From the NCBI GenBank assembly GCA_946480845.1, contig CAMLLJ010000112.1, positions 1 to 9,014 of the forward strand: a stretch of 9,014 bases of DNA, read 5' to 3'. The notes below the pieces were generated by a model. The model searched no databases. It was given only the letters and a program-made list of their open reading frames with translations, and was not told the origin of the DNA. This document shows, in pieces, positions 1 to 6,295 of the stretch. This stretch comes from an uncultured Gemmatimonadota bacterium. GTDB lineage: Bacteria > Gemmatimonadota > Gemmatimonadetes > Gemmatimonadales > GWC2-71-9. Each line of letters starts with the position of its first letter. Positions within the stretch are counted from its first letter, which is position 1. The position numbers and the translations under genes were made by a program.

Positions 1-445
1 CCATGTGGTCGCTGGGGTTCTCCACCCCGCCCTTGGCGCAGTCGTTCCGGTTGCCGCGTCCCTCGGCCGAGAGGAAGAGCAAGTTGCCCCAGATGGTCGG
101 GTCGCCCTGCGACGTAATGCAGGAAACGGCCGAGACGACCTTCGGCTTCGCCGCGTCGCTCACGTCCCAGATGGTGAAACCGGCGAAGTTGCCCTGGTAG
201 ACGTAGTGGCCGCGGAACGCCAGGTCGGAATTGATGAAGGTGAGGCCGCGCGCCGTGTCGAGCACCGCCGGCTTCTGCGAGAACGAAACGAGGCGCAGGT
301 TGTCCGACGCGACGCCCGCGTCAAGGCGCCCGGGCTTGAGCGGTGAGCGGGGGTCGTCCTTGCTCGGATAGGTCTGCGCGGCCAGGAGCGACGGGAGGAC
401 GAGGAGCGATGCGGCGAGCGCGAAGAACCTGCGTGCAGCGTGCAT
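1..445 (-). CDS. LVIVD-repeat-like secreted protein, N-terminal part (cut by window edge)
   Basis: The frame is open from an ATG at 445 to the left edge, giving 148 residues. The start is supported by a GGAG nine bases upstream. Residues 1-24 form a Sec signal peptide (RR, hydrophobic core, then LLAAQ), so the product is exported. The mature part carries a beta-propeller-like unit, with 'FINSDLAFRGHYVYQGNF' and 'GFTIWDVSDAAKPKVVS', followed by 'GNLLFLSAEGRGNRNDC'. The 'G..Y.G...G...WDVSD...P..V' pattern is that of LVIVD-repeat proteins, whose biochemical role is not established. The gene lies 35 bases downstream of the DUF305 gene on the same strand, so cotranscription is likely. The C-terminal part is outside the window, so total length, repeat number and any anchor cannot be judged. 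The family call comes from pattern recognition of one repeat unit. Confidence 0.7.
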   Translation of the reverse strand, partial: MHAARRFFALAASLLVLPSLLAAQTYPSKDDPRSPLKPGRLDAGVASDNLRLVSFSQKPAVLDTARGLTFINSDLAFRGHYVYQGNFAGFTIWDVSDAAKPKVVSAVSCITSQGDPTIWGNLLFLSAEGRGNRNDCAKGGVENPSDHM

Positions 446-480
446 CAGGAGCAGCTCCGGGTGAGGTGACGAAGGACTGC

Positions 481-1092
481 CTAGTCTGACAACTCGGACA
501 GCATGCGGCGCATGGCACCGATCTCGGCGGTCTGGACGGCAACGACATCGTTGGCGAACACGTTCACGTCCACGTCCTGGCCGGCACCGGGCACCGCGAA
601 CAGCGCCTCGACCATGTCGAGCGCGCCCTCGTGATGCTGGATCATCATGGTGAGGTACGCGTGGTCGAACGCGGGGCCGGCGGCGGCCTCGAGCGAATCG
701 AGCTGGGCGGGCGTCAGCATGCCGGCCATCTGCATCGTGCGCCAGGACGACGTGTCGGGCGCCACCTGGCCGTTCCGGACCAGCCAGTCCTGCATGATGG
801 CGATCTCCGCCACCTGCGACTGGCCGATCTTCTCCGCCAATCGCACCAGCCGCGGATCGGCCTTGCGTGCCTCGGCCATGCGCGACATGTGGATGGCCTG
901 CGCGTGGTGGGCAATCATTCCCTGCATGAACTCGACGTCCGCAACGGTGTAGCTTGCGCCTTCAGGGATCGCGACGGGCGCGTGCGCGCCCGTGTGGGCG
1001 GGGTGCTGGGCGCAGGCGGTGGCGGGCACGCTCAGGATCAGGAAGGCCGCTGCGAAGACAGCAATTCGGGAGGAACCCGGACGGCGGAACAT
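481..1092 (-). CDS. DUF305 family exported protein
   Basis: This is a 203-residue protein with an N-terminal signal peptide (MFRRPGSSR, hydrophobic core, ATACAQ at about 24-29). Two half-repeats typical of DUF305 follow: 'DVEFMQGMIAHHAQAIHM' (52-69) and 'FDHAYLTMMIQHHEGALDM' (142-160). Each carries the paired histidines (62-63 and 153-154) and the flanking Met/Asp residues of this ferritin-like four-helix fold. A Met-rich stretch 'MQMAGM' lies at 120-125. CopM of Synechocystis is a DUF305 protein that binds copper, and the His/Met content here fits periplasmic metal binding, but that is inference. The frame stays open upstream to an ATG at 1218. I chose 1092 because it starts the signal peptide directly. 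No Shine-Dalgarno precedes it; a TAGTAT box lies seven bases upstream instead. It is followed 35 bases on by the LVIVD-like gene. Confidence 0.88.
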   Translation of the reverse strand: MFRRPGSSRIAVFAAAFLILSVPATACAQHPAHTGAHAPVAIPEGASYTVADVEFMQGMIAHHAQAIHMSRMAEARKADPRLVRLAEKIGQSQVAEIAIMQDWLVRNGQVAPDTSSWRTMQMAGMLTPAQLDSLEAAAGPAFDHAYLTMMIQHHEGALDMVEALFAVPGAGQDVDVNVFANDVVAVQTAEIGAMRRMLSELSD

Positions 1093-1105
1093 GGCATGTA
1101 TACTA
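1093..1105 (-). promoter_or_regulatory. Possible -10 element placed for a leaderless DUF305 transcript
   Basis: Reading the minus strand, the bases just before the DUF305 ATG are TAGTAT, then ACATGCC, then ATG. A TAnnnT box ending seven bases before the start codon would put transcription initiation at or next to the ATG. No purine-rich Shine-Dalgarno is present in the usual window. I see no recognisable -35 at 17 bases, so the call is weak. Confidence 0.3.
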
Positions 1106-1248
1106 ACCCCGAACCCTGAGCTTCGTGGCGTGCCGGTGCCGGCGTTCAAGGCGCTGCCTGCGCCGTTGCGGATCGAAACGACGGTGCTTCGCCGAATGCG
1201 AGCCCGTTCAGGGTCCATCGGCCGCCTGGGCGGTACTGGGAGTGCTGC

Positions 1249-1713
1249 TCATGGCGGCGGGAGTCTTCGGGATACGGCGAACGGCTCGCTGGTGATGCCG
1301 ACTGCCGGATCATCGGCGCTCTCGATCCTGATGCGCACCTCATCGGAACGCTCGGGGCCGAAGCCGCTGACGAATCCTTCCGGCACGGTCCAGCGGAGCG
1401 AGTCGGTGCCGGCCGGCAGGCGCATCGCGAGGTGGCCCCGGTCCTTGCCGCCCACGGCGGCGGCGACGTTGACCTCCCCTGCCCTCGGGGCGATCCAGCG
1501 GATCACGTAGGTGCCGCCTTCGTGCCACTCGTCGCCGGGCGCGGGGGACACGATCCGGTAGGGGAGCGAATCCGGACGCGCGCTATCGAGCCCTGCATCG
1601 GAACCCCGGAACTCCGGATCGCGCTGCTCGACATTGGCACCCGGTCCGCGCGGACCGCAGGCAACCGCAGCCGCGAGGACCAGCCAGAAGGTACCCGTCG
1701 CCCGCAATGGCAT
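1249..1713 (-). CDS. Exported Kre9/KNH-like domain protein, possible lipoprotein
   Basis: The product has 154 residues. The N-terminus '[19 protein letters not shown]' is a short signal peptide ending at Cys19. The preceding A-V-A is an imperfect lipobox (no Leu at -3), so lipidation is likely but not certain. Residues 20-50 are a Gly/Pro/Asp-rich linker. Residues 51-147 read as one Ig-like beta domain: '[22 protein letters not shown]', then 'VNVAAAVGG', then 'RWTVPEG' and '[24 protein letters not shown]'. This order of 'I.SP..G..W..G..Y.I.W' followed by '..V.I.I......S.PF.V' is that of the Kre9/KNH N-terminal-like domain, found in secreted proteins of unknown role. The start at 1713 has a good Shine-Dalgarno (GAGGA, four bases upstream); the frame is open further upstream, but that part is antisense to sugE. 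The gene is divergent from the exporter gene. Confidence 0.72.
   Translation of the reverse strand: MPLRATGTFWLVLAAAVACGPRGPGANVEQRDPEFRGSDAGLDSARPDSLPYRIVSPAPGDEWHEGGTYVIRWIAPRAGEVNVAAAVGGKDRGHLAMRLPAGTDSLRWTVPEGFVSGFGPERSDEVRIRIESADDPAVGITSEPFAVSRRLPPP
1642..1657. repeat. 16-bp perfect palindrome upstream of sugE
   Basis: CGGTCCGC followed by GCGGACCG is a perfect inverted repeat with no spacer. It lies inside the lipoprotein coding region (Gly/Pro/Arg codons after the lipobox) and about 80 bases upstream of the sugE start. That position could suit an operator for sugE. It may also be a by-product of GC-rich Gly-Pro codons. Confidence 0.4.
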
Positions 1714-1717
1714 TACT

Positions 1718-1728
1718 TCCTCAGAGGA
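1718..1728. promoter_or_regulatory. Palindrome holding both divergent Shine-Dalgarno sequences
   Basis: The 22 bases between the two start codons contain TCCTC-A-GAGGA. On the plus strand, AGAGGAG (1723-1729) is the Shine-Dalgarno of sugE, six bases before its ATG. On the minus strand, GAGGA (1722-1718) is that of the lipoprotein gene, four bases before its ATG. Both starts are therefore well supported. There is no room for a promoter for either gene in the gap, so each promoter must lie within the other gene. Confidence 0.75.
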
Positions 1729-1735
1729 GCGCGGA

Positions 1736-2071
1736 ATGGCGTGGATCGTCCTCGTGGTTGCCGGCATCATGGAGATCGGCTGGGCGGTGGGCCTCAAGTA
1801 CACCGACGGCTTCACCCGCCCCTGGCCCACAGTCGCCACCGGCGCGGCGCTGGTGGTGAGCATGGGCCTGCTCGGCGTGGCGCTCCGCACGCTGCCGCTG
1901 GGCACGGCCTACGCCGTCTGGACCGGCATCGGGACTGTCGGCACCGCGGTGCTCGGCATCGTCCTCTTCAGGGAGCCCGCGACGGCCATGCGGCTGATCT
2001 GCATCGGCCTCATTCTCGCCGGAATCGTGGGCCTCAAGCTCGCGACGGCGGCGCCTCCGCCAGCCGCCTGA
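1736..2071 (+). CDS. sugE: SugE/Gdx-type small multidrug resistance exporter
   Basis: This is a 111-residue inner-membrane protein with four predicted transmembrane helices. It matches E. coli SugE (Gdx, guanidinium/H+ antiporter) closely along its length: '[26 protein letters not shown]' (compare [26 protein letters not shown] in E. coli), '[23 protein letters not shown]' and '[18 protein letters not shown]'. The essential Glu of helix 1 is Glu13. The 'WAVGLKYT' and '[11 protein letters not shown]' stretches separate the Gdx branch from EmrE-type drug exporters, so guanidinium export is the best guess. The start has a good Shine-Dalgarno. SMR proteins work as dual-topology dimers; no second SMR gene is seen here. 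The last 38 bases overlap the convergent aldolase gene. I see no guanidine riboswitch upstream. Confidence 0.93.
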   Translation: MAWIVLVVAGIMEIGWAVGLKYTDGFTRPWPTVATGAALVVSMGLLGVALRTLPLGTAYAVWTGIGTVGTAVLGIVLFREPATAMRLICIGLILAGIVGLKLATAAPPPAA

Positions 2072-2939
2072 CCCCCAGCGCCTCCTCGATCTTCCCCCGC
2101 TCGGCGGCGCCCAGCGGCCGGAGTGGCGGGCGCGGCGGCCCGCCCGCCATGCCGAGGATGTCGAGCGCAGCCTTCACGCCGGGCACGCTGTACTGGGCCA
2201 CCACCGCTCGATGGAGCCGGGCCGCCTCCGCCTGCAGCAGCGCCGCCTCCTCGCGTTCTCCCGACTGCCAGCGACGATGAACCTCGGTGCACTCGTGCGG
2301 CGCGAATGCGGCGAGCGCCAGGATGCCGGCCGACGCGCCCGCGCCGAGCGCGTCCAGCAGCACCATCGCGGTCCCCACGATCGCCGAGAAGCCGCCGCCG
2401 ATCCCGGCGAGCTGGGCCAGTGCGCCGAGGTCGCCGGTCGAATCCTTGACCCCGACGATGTTCGCATGCTCCGCCAGCCGCGCGATCAGCGGCAGGTCGA
2501 GATCCACCGACCGGAACGGCGGCGGCACCTGGTAGAGCACGACGGGGACGGGCGATGCGTCGGCCACGGTGGTGTAGTGCGCGAAGAGCGCGTCCGGCGT
2601 CATCAGCGAGCGGAAGAATCCGGGAGGCTGCACCAGCACCGCGTCGGCGCCCGCAGCCGCCGCGTCGCGCGCGAGCCGGATGGATGCGCGCGTGGACTCG
2701 GCGCCGGTGCCCACCAGCACCAGCCGGTCACCGGCCAGCTCCCGTGCCGCGTCCAGGATGCCCCCTCGCTCGTCCCCGCCCACCAGCACCCCTTCCCCGG
2801 TGGACCCGAACAGCACCAGCCCCGCGAGCGGCGCGTCGAGGAGGAACTGGGCGTTCCGGCGGAAGCCGGCAACGTCCACATCGCCGGTCGCAGGGTCGAA
2901 CGGAGTAGTCGCGGCGGCGAAAATGCCGGTGAGTTTCAT
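2034..2939 (-). CDS. DHDPS-family class I aldolase, 4-hydroxy-2-oxoglutarate aldolase-like
   Basis: This is a 301-residue (beta/alpha)8 lyase of the dihydrodipicolinate synthase/N-acetylneuraminate lyase family. Its start '[15 protein letters not shown]' is typical. Visible catalytic features are 'GSTGE' (45-49), 'VVLYQVP' with the catalytic Tyr136, and '[11 protein letters not shown]' with the Schiff-base Lys165. It differs from true DapA in two ways. The Arg after the LYNVP motif, which binds the dicarboxylate substrate, is not at the expected place ([10 protein letters not shown]). The tyrosine contributed across the dimer interface is replaced by Phe (PPGFFRS, 108-109). '[10 protein letters not shown]', '[16 protein letters not shown]' and the C-terminal '[22 protein letters not shown]' resemble mammalian HOGA1, which splits 4-hydroxy-2-oxoglutarate into pyruvate and glyoxylate. 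The substrate remains inferred. An earlier in-frame start at 3047 would add an implausible Pro/Arg-rich leader. No strong Shine-Dalgarno precedes 2939. The 3' end overlaps sugE. Confidence 0.87.
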   Translation of the reverse strand: MKLTGIFAAATTPFDPATGDVDVAGFRRNAQFLLDAPLAGLVLFGSTGEGVLVGGDERGGILDAARELAGDRLVLVGTGAESTRASIRLARDAAAAGADAVLVQPPGFFRSLMTPDALFAHYTTVADASPVPVVLYQVPPPFRSVDLDLPLIARLAEHANIVGVKDSTGDLGALAQLAGIGGGFSAIVGTAMVLLDALGAGASAGILALAAFAPHECTEVHRRWQSGEREEAALLQAEAARLHRAVVAQYSVPGVKAALDILGMAGGPPRPPLRPLGAAERGKIEEALGVRRLAEAPPSRA

Positions 2940-3077
2940 GCGATGCGGTCCCCGGTGGAAGAAGTGGTTGCTGGACGATAGCGGCGGCGCGGGCGGACGT
3001 CGAGTCGCGTGGCGGGGATCATGGCGTGACGCCGCGCCGAACCGCATCTTGGGTGCATCGCCGGCCCAGAGTGCCCC
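2940..3077. other. Divergent intergenic region between aldolase and VOC genes
   Basis: These 138 bases must hold the start signals of both genes, but I cannot assign clear -35/-10 pairs. GATGCGGT (2942-2949) and ACCGCATC (3041-3048) are an exact 8-bp inverted repeat bracketing the region. The meaning of this is unknown and chance is possible. Confidence 0.35.
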
Positions 3078-3842
3078 ATGTCACGCCGCCCCGCAGTCAT
3101 CGCCCTCCTCACCTGCCTCGTATCGACAGCCGCACGCCAGCCCCACGTCGAGCTGGACCACGCCTACATCGTCGTGGAGCCGGGAGGGGCGGCGGGCATC
3201 GACGCACTGCGGCGTGCCGGCCTCACCGTCGCGGCGGAGCCCAGGCGCCACGAGGGCCAGGGGACGGCGTCGGTCTCCGCGATGTTCGAGAATGCCTATC
3301 TCGAGCTGATCTGGGTGGACAGCACGGTCCCCGTGGATGCCGACCACCAGGCCACCTTCGAGTGGTTCCAGCGAGCCTCGGCGTGGCGGTCGAACGGCAG
3401 GAGCCCGTTCGGGTTGGGCATGCGGCGCCTGCCGGGCGACACGGCGCCACTACCCGTGCCGGCCCGCCTCGAGCCCGCCCAATGGCTGCCGGAGGGCAGC
3501 GCCTACGAGCTGCTCCTGCAACCGGAGGACTCGCTCGCCGCCGACCTGTTCGTGGTGCCCGCCGCCACCGCCGTGCCCACCTGGATCGCCCGCGCCATGA
3601 AACGCATCCCGGAGGAGTTCCGGCATCCGCGCGGCGACCGGACGATCTCGCTGGTCCGGGTCCACGGCCCACCAGGCCACGCGCCCTCGGCGTTCGCGGT
3701 GCTGAAGCCGGGACGAATCGAGATGGTGTCTGGGGCCACTCCGCTGCTCGAGCTGCACCTGGACGGCAGCGGGCAGGATTTGCGGACCGACCTCCGTCCG
3801 GCGCTGCCGCTCGTCATCGTGCGCGGCGGCCCGGCCCGATGA
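3078..3842 (+). CDS. Exported glyoxalase-like (VOC superfamily) protein
   Basis: The protein has 254 residues. Residues 1-21 (MSRRPAVIALLTCLVSTAARQ) look like a Sec signal peptide; 'LLTC' could be read as a poor lipobox but Thr at -1 is unusual. The mature part begins 'PHVELDHAYIVVEPGG', then 'GLTVAAEPRRHEGQGTASV', then 'MFENAYLELIWVD' (69-81). This 'LDH....V' followed by 'H.G.GT....F...YLEL' is the pattern of the glyoxalase-like (Glyoxalase_3) group, with His28 and Glu76 as candidate metal or substrate ligands. The second half (130-250), with 'PGRIEMVSGATPLLELHLDG', continues the paired beta-alpha-beta-beta-beta architecture but is more divergent. The substrate is unknown. Export is odd for a glyoxalase-type enzyme. 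The Shine-Dalgarno is weak. The gene converges on the NhaA fusion gene with 19 bases between stops and no visible terminator. Confidence 0.75.
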   Translation: MSRRPAVIALLTCLVSTAARQPHVELDHAYIVVEPGGAAGIDALRRAGLTVAAEPRRHEGQGTASVSAMFENAYLELIWVDSTVPVDADHQATFEWFQRASAWRSNGRSPFGLGMRRLPGDTAPLPVPARLEPAQWLPEGSAYELLLQPEDSLAADLFVVPAATAVPTWIARAMKRIPEEFRHPRGDRTISLVRVHGPPGHAPSAFAVLKPGRIEMVSGATPLLELHLDGSGQDLRTDLRPALPLVIVRGGPAR

Positions 3843-3861
3843 TCGCAGTGCGTCGCATGGG

Positions 3862-5712
3862 TCATGTCTCCTTCTCGACGGCGGCCTCCCCGGTGCGCCA
3901 CAGGATCAGCACGCCGATGCCCGCGGCCGTGAGCGAGGCGAGGAAGATCGCGATCTTGGCAGCCGCGTAGTCCCCGCGGTCGGCGAACGCCGCGCTGGCG
4001 ATGAAGAGCGACATGGTGAATCCGATACCGCCGAGCGCGCCGGCGCCCCAGAGCTGGCGCCAGGAATAGGCCTCCGGCTTGTCGGCTGCGCCCGTCGCGG
4101 CGGCGAGCCGCGCGGCCAGCACGATCCCTACCGGCTTCCCGACGACCAGCCCCAGCACGATCGCCAGCGTCAGGGCGCCCCGCCCCTCGAACACGCCGAG
4201 CGACAGAACCACCCCCGCGTTGGCCAGCGCGAAGACCGGGAGCACGAAGTAGCTCGACCACGGCTCGACCTTCCGGAGGAGCCGGTCGGCGGGCGACTCG
4301 ATCCGCTCGTGGATCGCATTGAGGGCATGCAGCGCCGGCTCGGACGGGCCGGTCCGCATCGCCTCGCCGGCGTGGCTGTCCTCCAGGTGGATCACGGCCG
4401 ACGCCTGCGCCATGAGCGCCCGCAGGTTGGCCGGCGGCAGGGTGGGAATGAGCACGGCGAGGATCACGCCCGCGAGCGTCGCGTGGAGCCCCGCCTCGTG
4501 GAGCAGGAACCAGAGGAGCAGGCCCAGCAGCGCGTAGGGCAGCAGTCGGTAGACTCCGGCCCGGTTGAGTCCGACGAGCGCGGCCGTGGCCACGGCCGCG
4601 GCGGCCAGGAAGCGGAGGTCGATCGCCCCGGTGTAGAAGAGGGCGATCACCAGGATCGCCACGATGTCGTCGATGATCACGGCGGCCGTGAGGAAGACGC
4701 GCAGCTCGACCGGCACCCGCGCGCCCAGCAGCACGATGAGCGCGACCGCGAACGCCGTATCGGTCCCGATCGGGATGCCCCACCCGTGCTTGAGCCCGGG
4801 CGGCGCGATCGTCGCGTAGATGATGGCCGGGAGCGCGATGCCCCCGAGGGCGGCGATCACAGGCAGCGCGCCGGCGCGAATGCTCGCCAGGTGGCCCACG
4901 GTGAACTCCCGCTTGATCTCGAGCCCGACGACGACGAAGAAGATCGTGAGCAGCCCGTGGTTGACCCAGTCGAGCAGCGAGAGGACGAGCGCGGACTCGC
5001 CCCAGCGAATCCCGGCGGGCGTCTCCCACATGGCGAGGAACTCGGGACCGATCGGCGAGTTGCTGAGCGCGAGCGCGGCGAGCGTTGCGAGCGCGAGGAG
5101 CAGGCCCGACGCCGGCCCCCAGCGCACGAACTCGAACGCGGCCGTCTGTACCCGGTAGCCGAGCGAGCCGAGCATCGCGTCGGCGAGCGAGCTCTCGTCC
5201 CAGGCGCCGGTGTAGCGCCGGCCGTTGATGAAGAACGTCGGTGTCACCCGGACACCGCTCGCCCGCGCGCTGTCGATATCGTCGCGCACGCGCGCTTCGG
5301 CGGCCTCCACGACGGGCCCGCCGGGGAGGTCGCGCGGGAGCCCCGCGGCGGCGGCGATCTGCTCGAGGTCGCCCTCGGCGAACACGGGCCCGCGTTCCAT
5401 CAGCGCTTCATGGACGTCCCAGAACCGCCCGGCCGCCCCGTCGGCGTACTCCGCCAGGACCGCGGCCGGCACGGCGGCATCGCTGCCGGTGATGGGCAGG
5501 TGACGGAAGACGTAGCGCATCCGGTCGCCGAAGCGGCTTCGCAGTGCCTCGACCACTTCATGCACGGCGTGGCAGCGGGGGCAGGCGTAGCTGCCGAACT
5601 CGACGAGCGTCATTTCGGCGTCGGGAGGGCCGAGAGCGTGATCGCGCGCCGAATCGAAGGGAGGGACCAGCGGGGTGGGCGTCGGCATGTCCGCAAAGAT
5701 GGACTGGGACAT
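3862..5712 (-). CDS. nhaA: DsbA/thioredoxin-fold domain fused to NhaA Na+/H+ antiporter
   Basis: The 616-residue product has two domains. Residues about 20-190 are a DsbA-like thioredoxin fold: '[19 protein letters not shown]' with the redox pair Cys44-Pro-Arg-Cys47, 'FRHLPI', and the cis-Pro loop '[17 protein letters not shown]' (Pro158). Residues about 205-610 are a full NhaA antiporter. It has '[13 protein letters not shown]' (259-270), 'IGTDTAFA' with Asp318 (E. coli Asp133), '[15 protein letters not shown]' with Asp348-Asp349 (E. coli Asp163-Asp164), '[11 protein letters not shown]', 'FALANAGV', 'GKPVGI' with Lys526 (E. coli Lys300), and '[12 protein letters not shown]'. All transport residues are kept. 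There is no signal peptide, and the NhaA N-terminus is cytosolic in E. coli, so the CXXC domain should face the cytosol. The start at 5712 lies nine bases after the stop of the upstream small gene, which suggests an operon; its Shine-Dalgarno is poor. An alternative ATG at residue 9 is possible. Confidence 0.93.
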   Translation of the reverse strand: MSQSIFADMPTPTPLVPPFDSARDHALGPPDAEMTLVEFGSYACPRCHAVHEVVEALRSRFGDRMRYVFRHLPITGSDAAVPAAVLAEYADGAAGRFWDVHEALMERGPVFAEGDLEQIAAAAGLPRDLPGGPVVEAAEARVRDDIDSARASGVRVTPTFFINGRRYTGAWDESSLADAMLGSLGYRVQTAAFEFVRWGPASGLLLALATLAALALSNSPIGPEFLAMWETPAGIRWGESALVLSLLDWVNHGLLTIFFVVVGLEIKREFTVGHLASIRAGALPVIAALGGIALPAIIYATIAPPGLKHGWGIPIGTDTAFAVALIVLLGARVPVELRVFLTAAVIIDDIVAILVIALFYTGAIDLRFLAAAAVATAALVGLNRAGVYRLLPYALLGLLLWFLLHEAGLHATLAGVILAVLIPTLPPANLRALMAQASAVIHLEDSHAGEAMRTGPSEPALHALNAIHERIESPADRLLRKVEPWSSYFVLPVFALANAGVVLSLGVFEGRGALTLAIVLGLVVGKPVGIVLAARLAAATGAADKPEAYSWRQLWGAGALGGIGFTMSLFIASAAFADRGDYAAAKIAIFLASLTAAGIGVLILWRTGEAAVEKET

Positions 5713-5721
5713 GCCGCTTGT

Positions 5722-6141
5722 CTAAGGGATCGCCGGGGCGGCGGCCTCCAGGATCTCGACGAAGGTGAGCTCCTCGGTCCAGTCGGCGTCGGCCTCGAGC
5801 TCCCCGGCCGTGAGACGAAGCCGGCGCTCGGGCGGCACGGCGTAGTCGCCTTCCCAGCACACGAACAGCTCGGCCGGCCCGAGGCGCCGCGCGGCGCCGA
5901 CGTATGCGGCAAGGGACGCGCGCGAGCGCTCGCCGGCGGCGGGATCGCGGTCGCCGTTGGCCTGGAAACCGCAGCCGCAGCGGCTGTGCGAGCCGAGGTA
6001 GTAGATGTGCGGCTGGCTGAAGTGGCGGCGGACCGGGTCCTCGCGTTCGGTCAGGCCGGCGACGTTGAACGCGGGGCGCTCCGGCGCCCACTCGATGGTG
6101 TCGAGCGGCGCAGCGGCCGCGAGATAGATGCCAAGGCACAT
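5722..6141 (-). CDS. Small Cys/His-containing protein of unknown function
   Basis: The protein has 139 residues from the ATG at 6141 ('MCLGIYLAAAAPLDTIEW'). I recognise the type only as a conserved hypothetical: it starts MC.GIYLA, has 'VRRHFSQPHIYYLGSH' (38-52), then 'CGCGF' (55-59), and ends with 'ELFVCWEGDY' (91-100) and 'ELTFVEI'. Cys2, Cys55, Cys57, Cys95 and His40, His45, His52 could bind a metal or undergo thiol chemistry; this is inference. There is no signal peptide or membrane segment, so it should be cytosolic. An upstream TTG at 6216 has a GAGG five bases before it and would add 25 residues. I prefer 6141 because the extension has no conserved look, although 6141 lacks a Shine-Dalgarno. 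It is the first gene of a likely two-gene unit with the DsbA-NhaA fusion. Confidence 0.72.
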   Translation of the reverse strand: MCLGIYLAAAAPLDTIEWAPERPAFNVAGLTEREDPVRRHFSQPHIYYLGSHSRCGCGFQANGDRDPAAGERSRASLAAYVGAARRLGPAELFVCWEGDYAVPPERRLRLTAGELEADADWTEELTFVEILEAAAPAIP

Positions 6142-6231
6142 GATCGTGGCCGGATGGGAGCCAGTTTGATGATACAGTGACTCGCGCCCCTCCGCCCTCT
6201 CCCCTGCCTGCCACAAGCGTCCTCGCGGGAC

Positions 6232-6262
6232 TTGACGTCCATAACCGATTAGTTATTATAAC
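6232..6262 (+). promoter_or_regulatory. Candidate arsR promoter (TTGACG ... TATTAT/TATAAC)
   Basis: TTGACG (6232-6237) is a near-consensus -35. A -10 follows as TATTAT (6254-6259, spacer 16) or TATAAC (6257-6262, spacer 19). The AT-rich stretch stands out from the GC-rich surroundings. Initiation near 6266-6270 would leave a leader of about 30 bases before the ATG at 6296 and would make the ATG at 6272 too close to use. Confidence 0.6.
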
Positions 6263-6273
6263 TGACAGGTTAT
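6241..6273. promoter_or_regulatory. Double-dyad operator, likely ArsR-family binding site
   Basis: Two 16-base sites lie in tandem with one base between them: ATAAC-CGATTA-GTTAT (6241-6256) and ATAAC-TGACAG-GTTAT (6258-6273). Together they form one larger dyad centred on 6257, in which the inner arms AGTTAT/ATAACT and the outer arms ATAACC/GGTTAT all pair. The block overlaps the arsR -10 and a perfect minus-strand TATAAT. Imperfect AT-rich dyads over the promoter are usual operators for ArsR-family autorepressors. Binding by this ArsR is inferred from position. Confidence 0.7.
6255..6260 (-). promoter_or_regulatory. Candidate -10 (TATAAT) for the small gene/NhaA unit
   Basis: The minus strand reads a perfect TATAAT here, in the centre of the dyad. 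A recognisable -35 is lacking: the best at 17-18 bases has only about three matches. Initiation near 6248 would give a leader of about 107 bases to the ATG at 6141, or about 32 to the TTG at 6216. Confidence 0.4.
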
Positions 6274-6295
6274 GGACGATAAGGGAGCAGCAACC

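Noticed and set aside
1093..1218. N-terminal extension of DUF305 from an ATG at 1218
   Set aside because: The added 42 residues would bury the signal peptide, and they show no conserved feature.
1636..1735. Guanidine riboswitch upstream of sugE
   Set aside because: I could see no ACGR-loop hairpin pair or other recognisable guanidine aptamer. The stretch is coding for the divergent lipoprotein. A covariance search would be decisive.
3843..3861. Terminator between the VOC and NhaA genes
   Set aside because: The 19-base gap has no stem-loop with a T-tract.
3503..5029. A 508-codon open frame on the minus strand
   Set aside because: It is a second-frame reading through NhaA and into the antisense of the VOC gene. 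Its composition is almost only Arg/Ala/Gly/Pro, with no motif.
4309..6180. A 623-codon open frame on the plus strand
   Set aside because: It is antisense to the DsbA-NhaA gene and the small upstream gene, is extremely rich in Arg/Gly/Glu, and shows no domain. It is a GC-rich shadow of real genes on the other strand.
6272..6295. Earlier ArsR start at 6272
   Set aside because: This ATG lies inside the operator dyad and too near the -10 boxes, and has no spaced Shine-Dalgarno. The ATG at 6296 has AGGGAG at eight bases.
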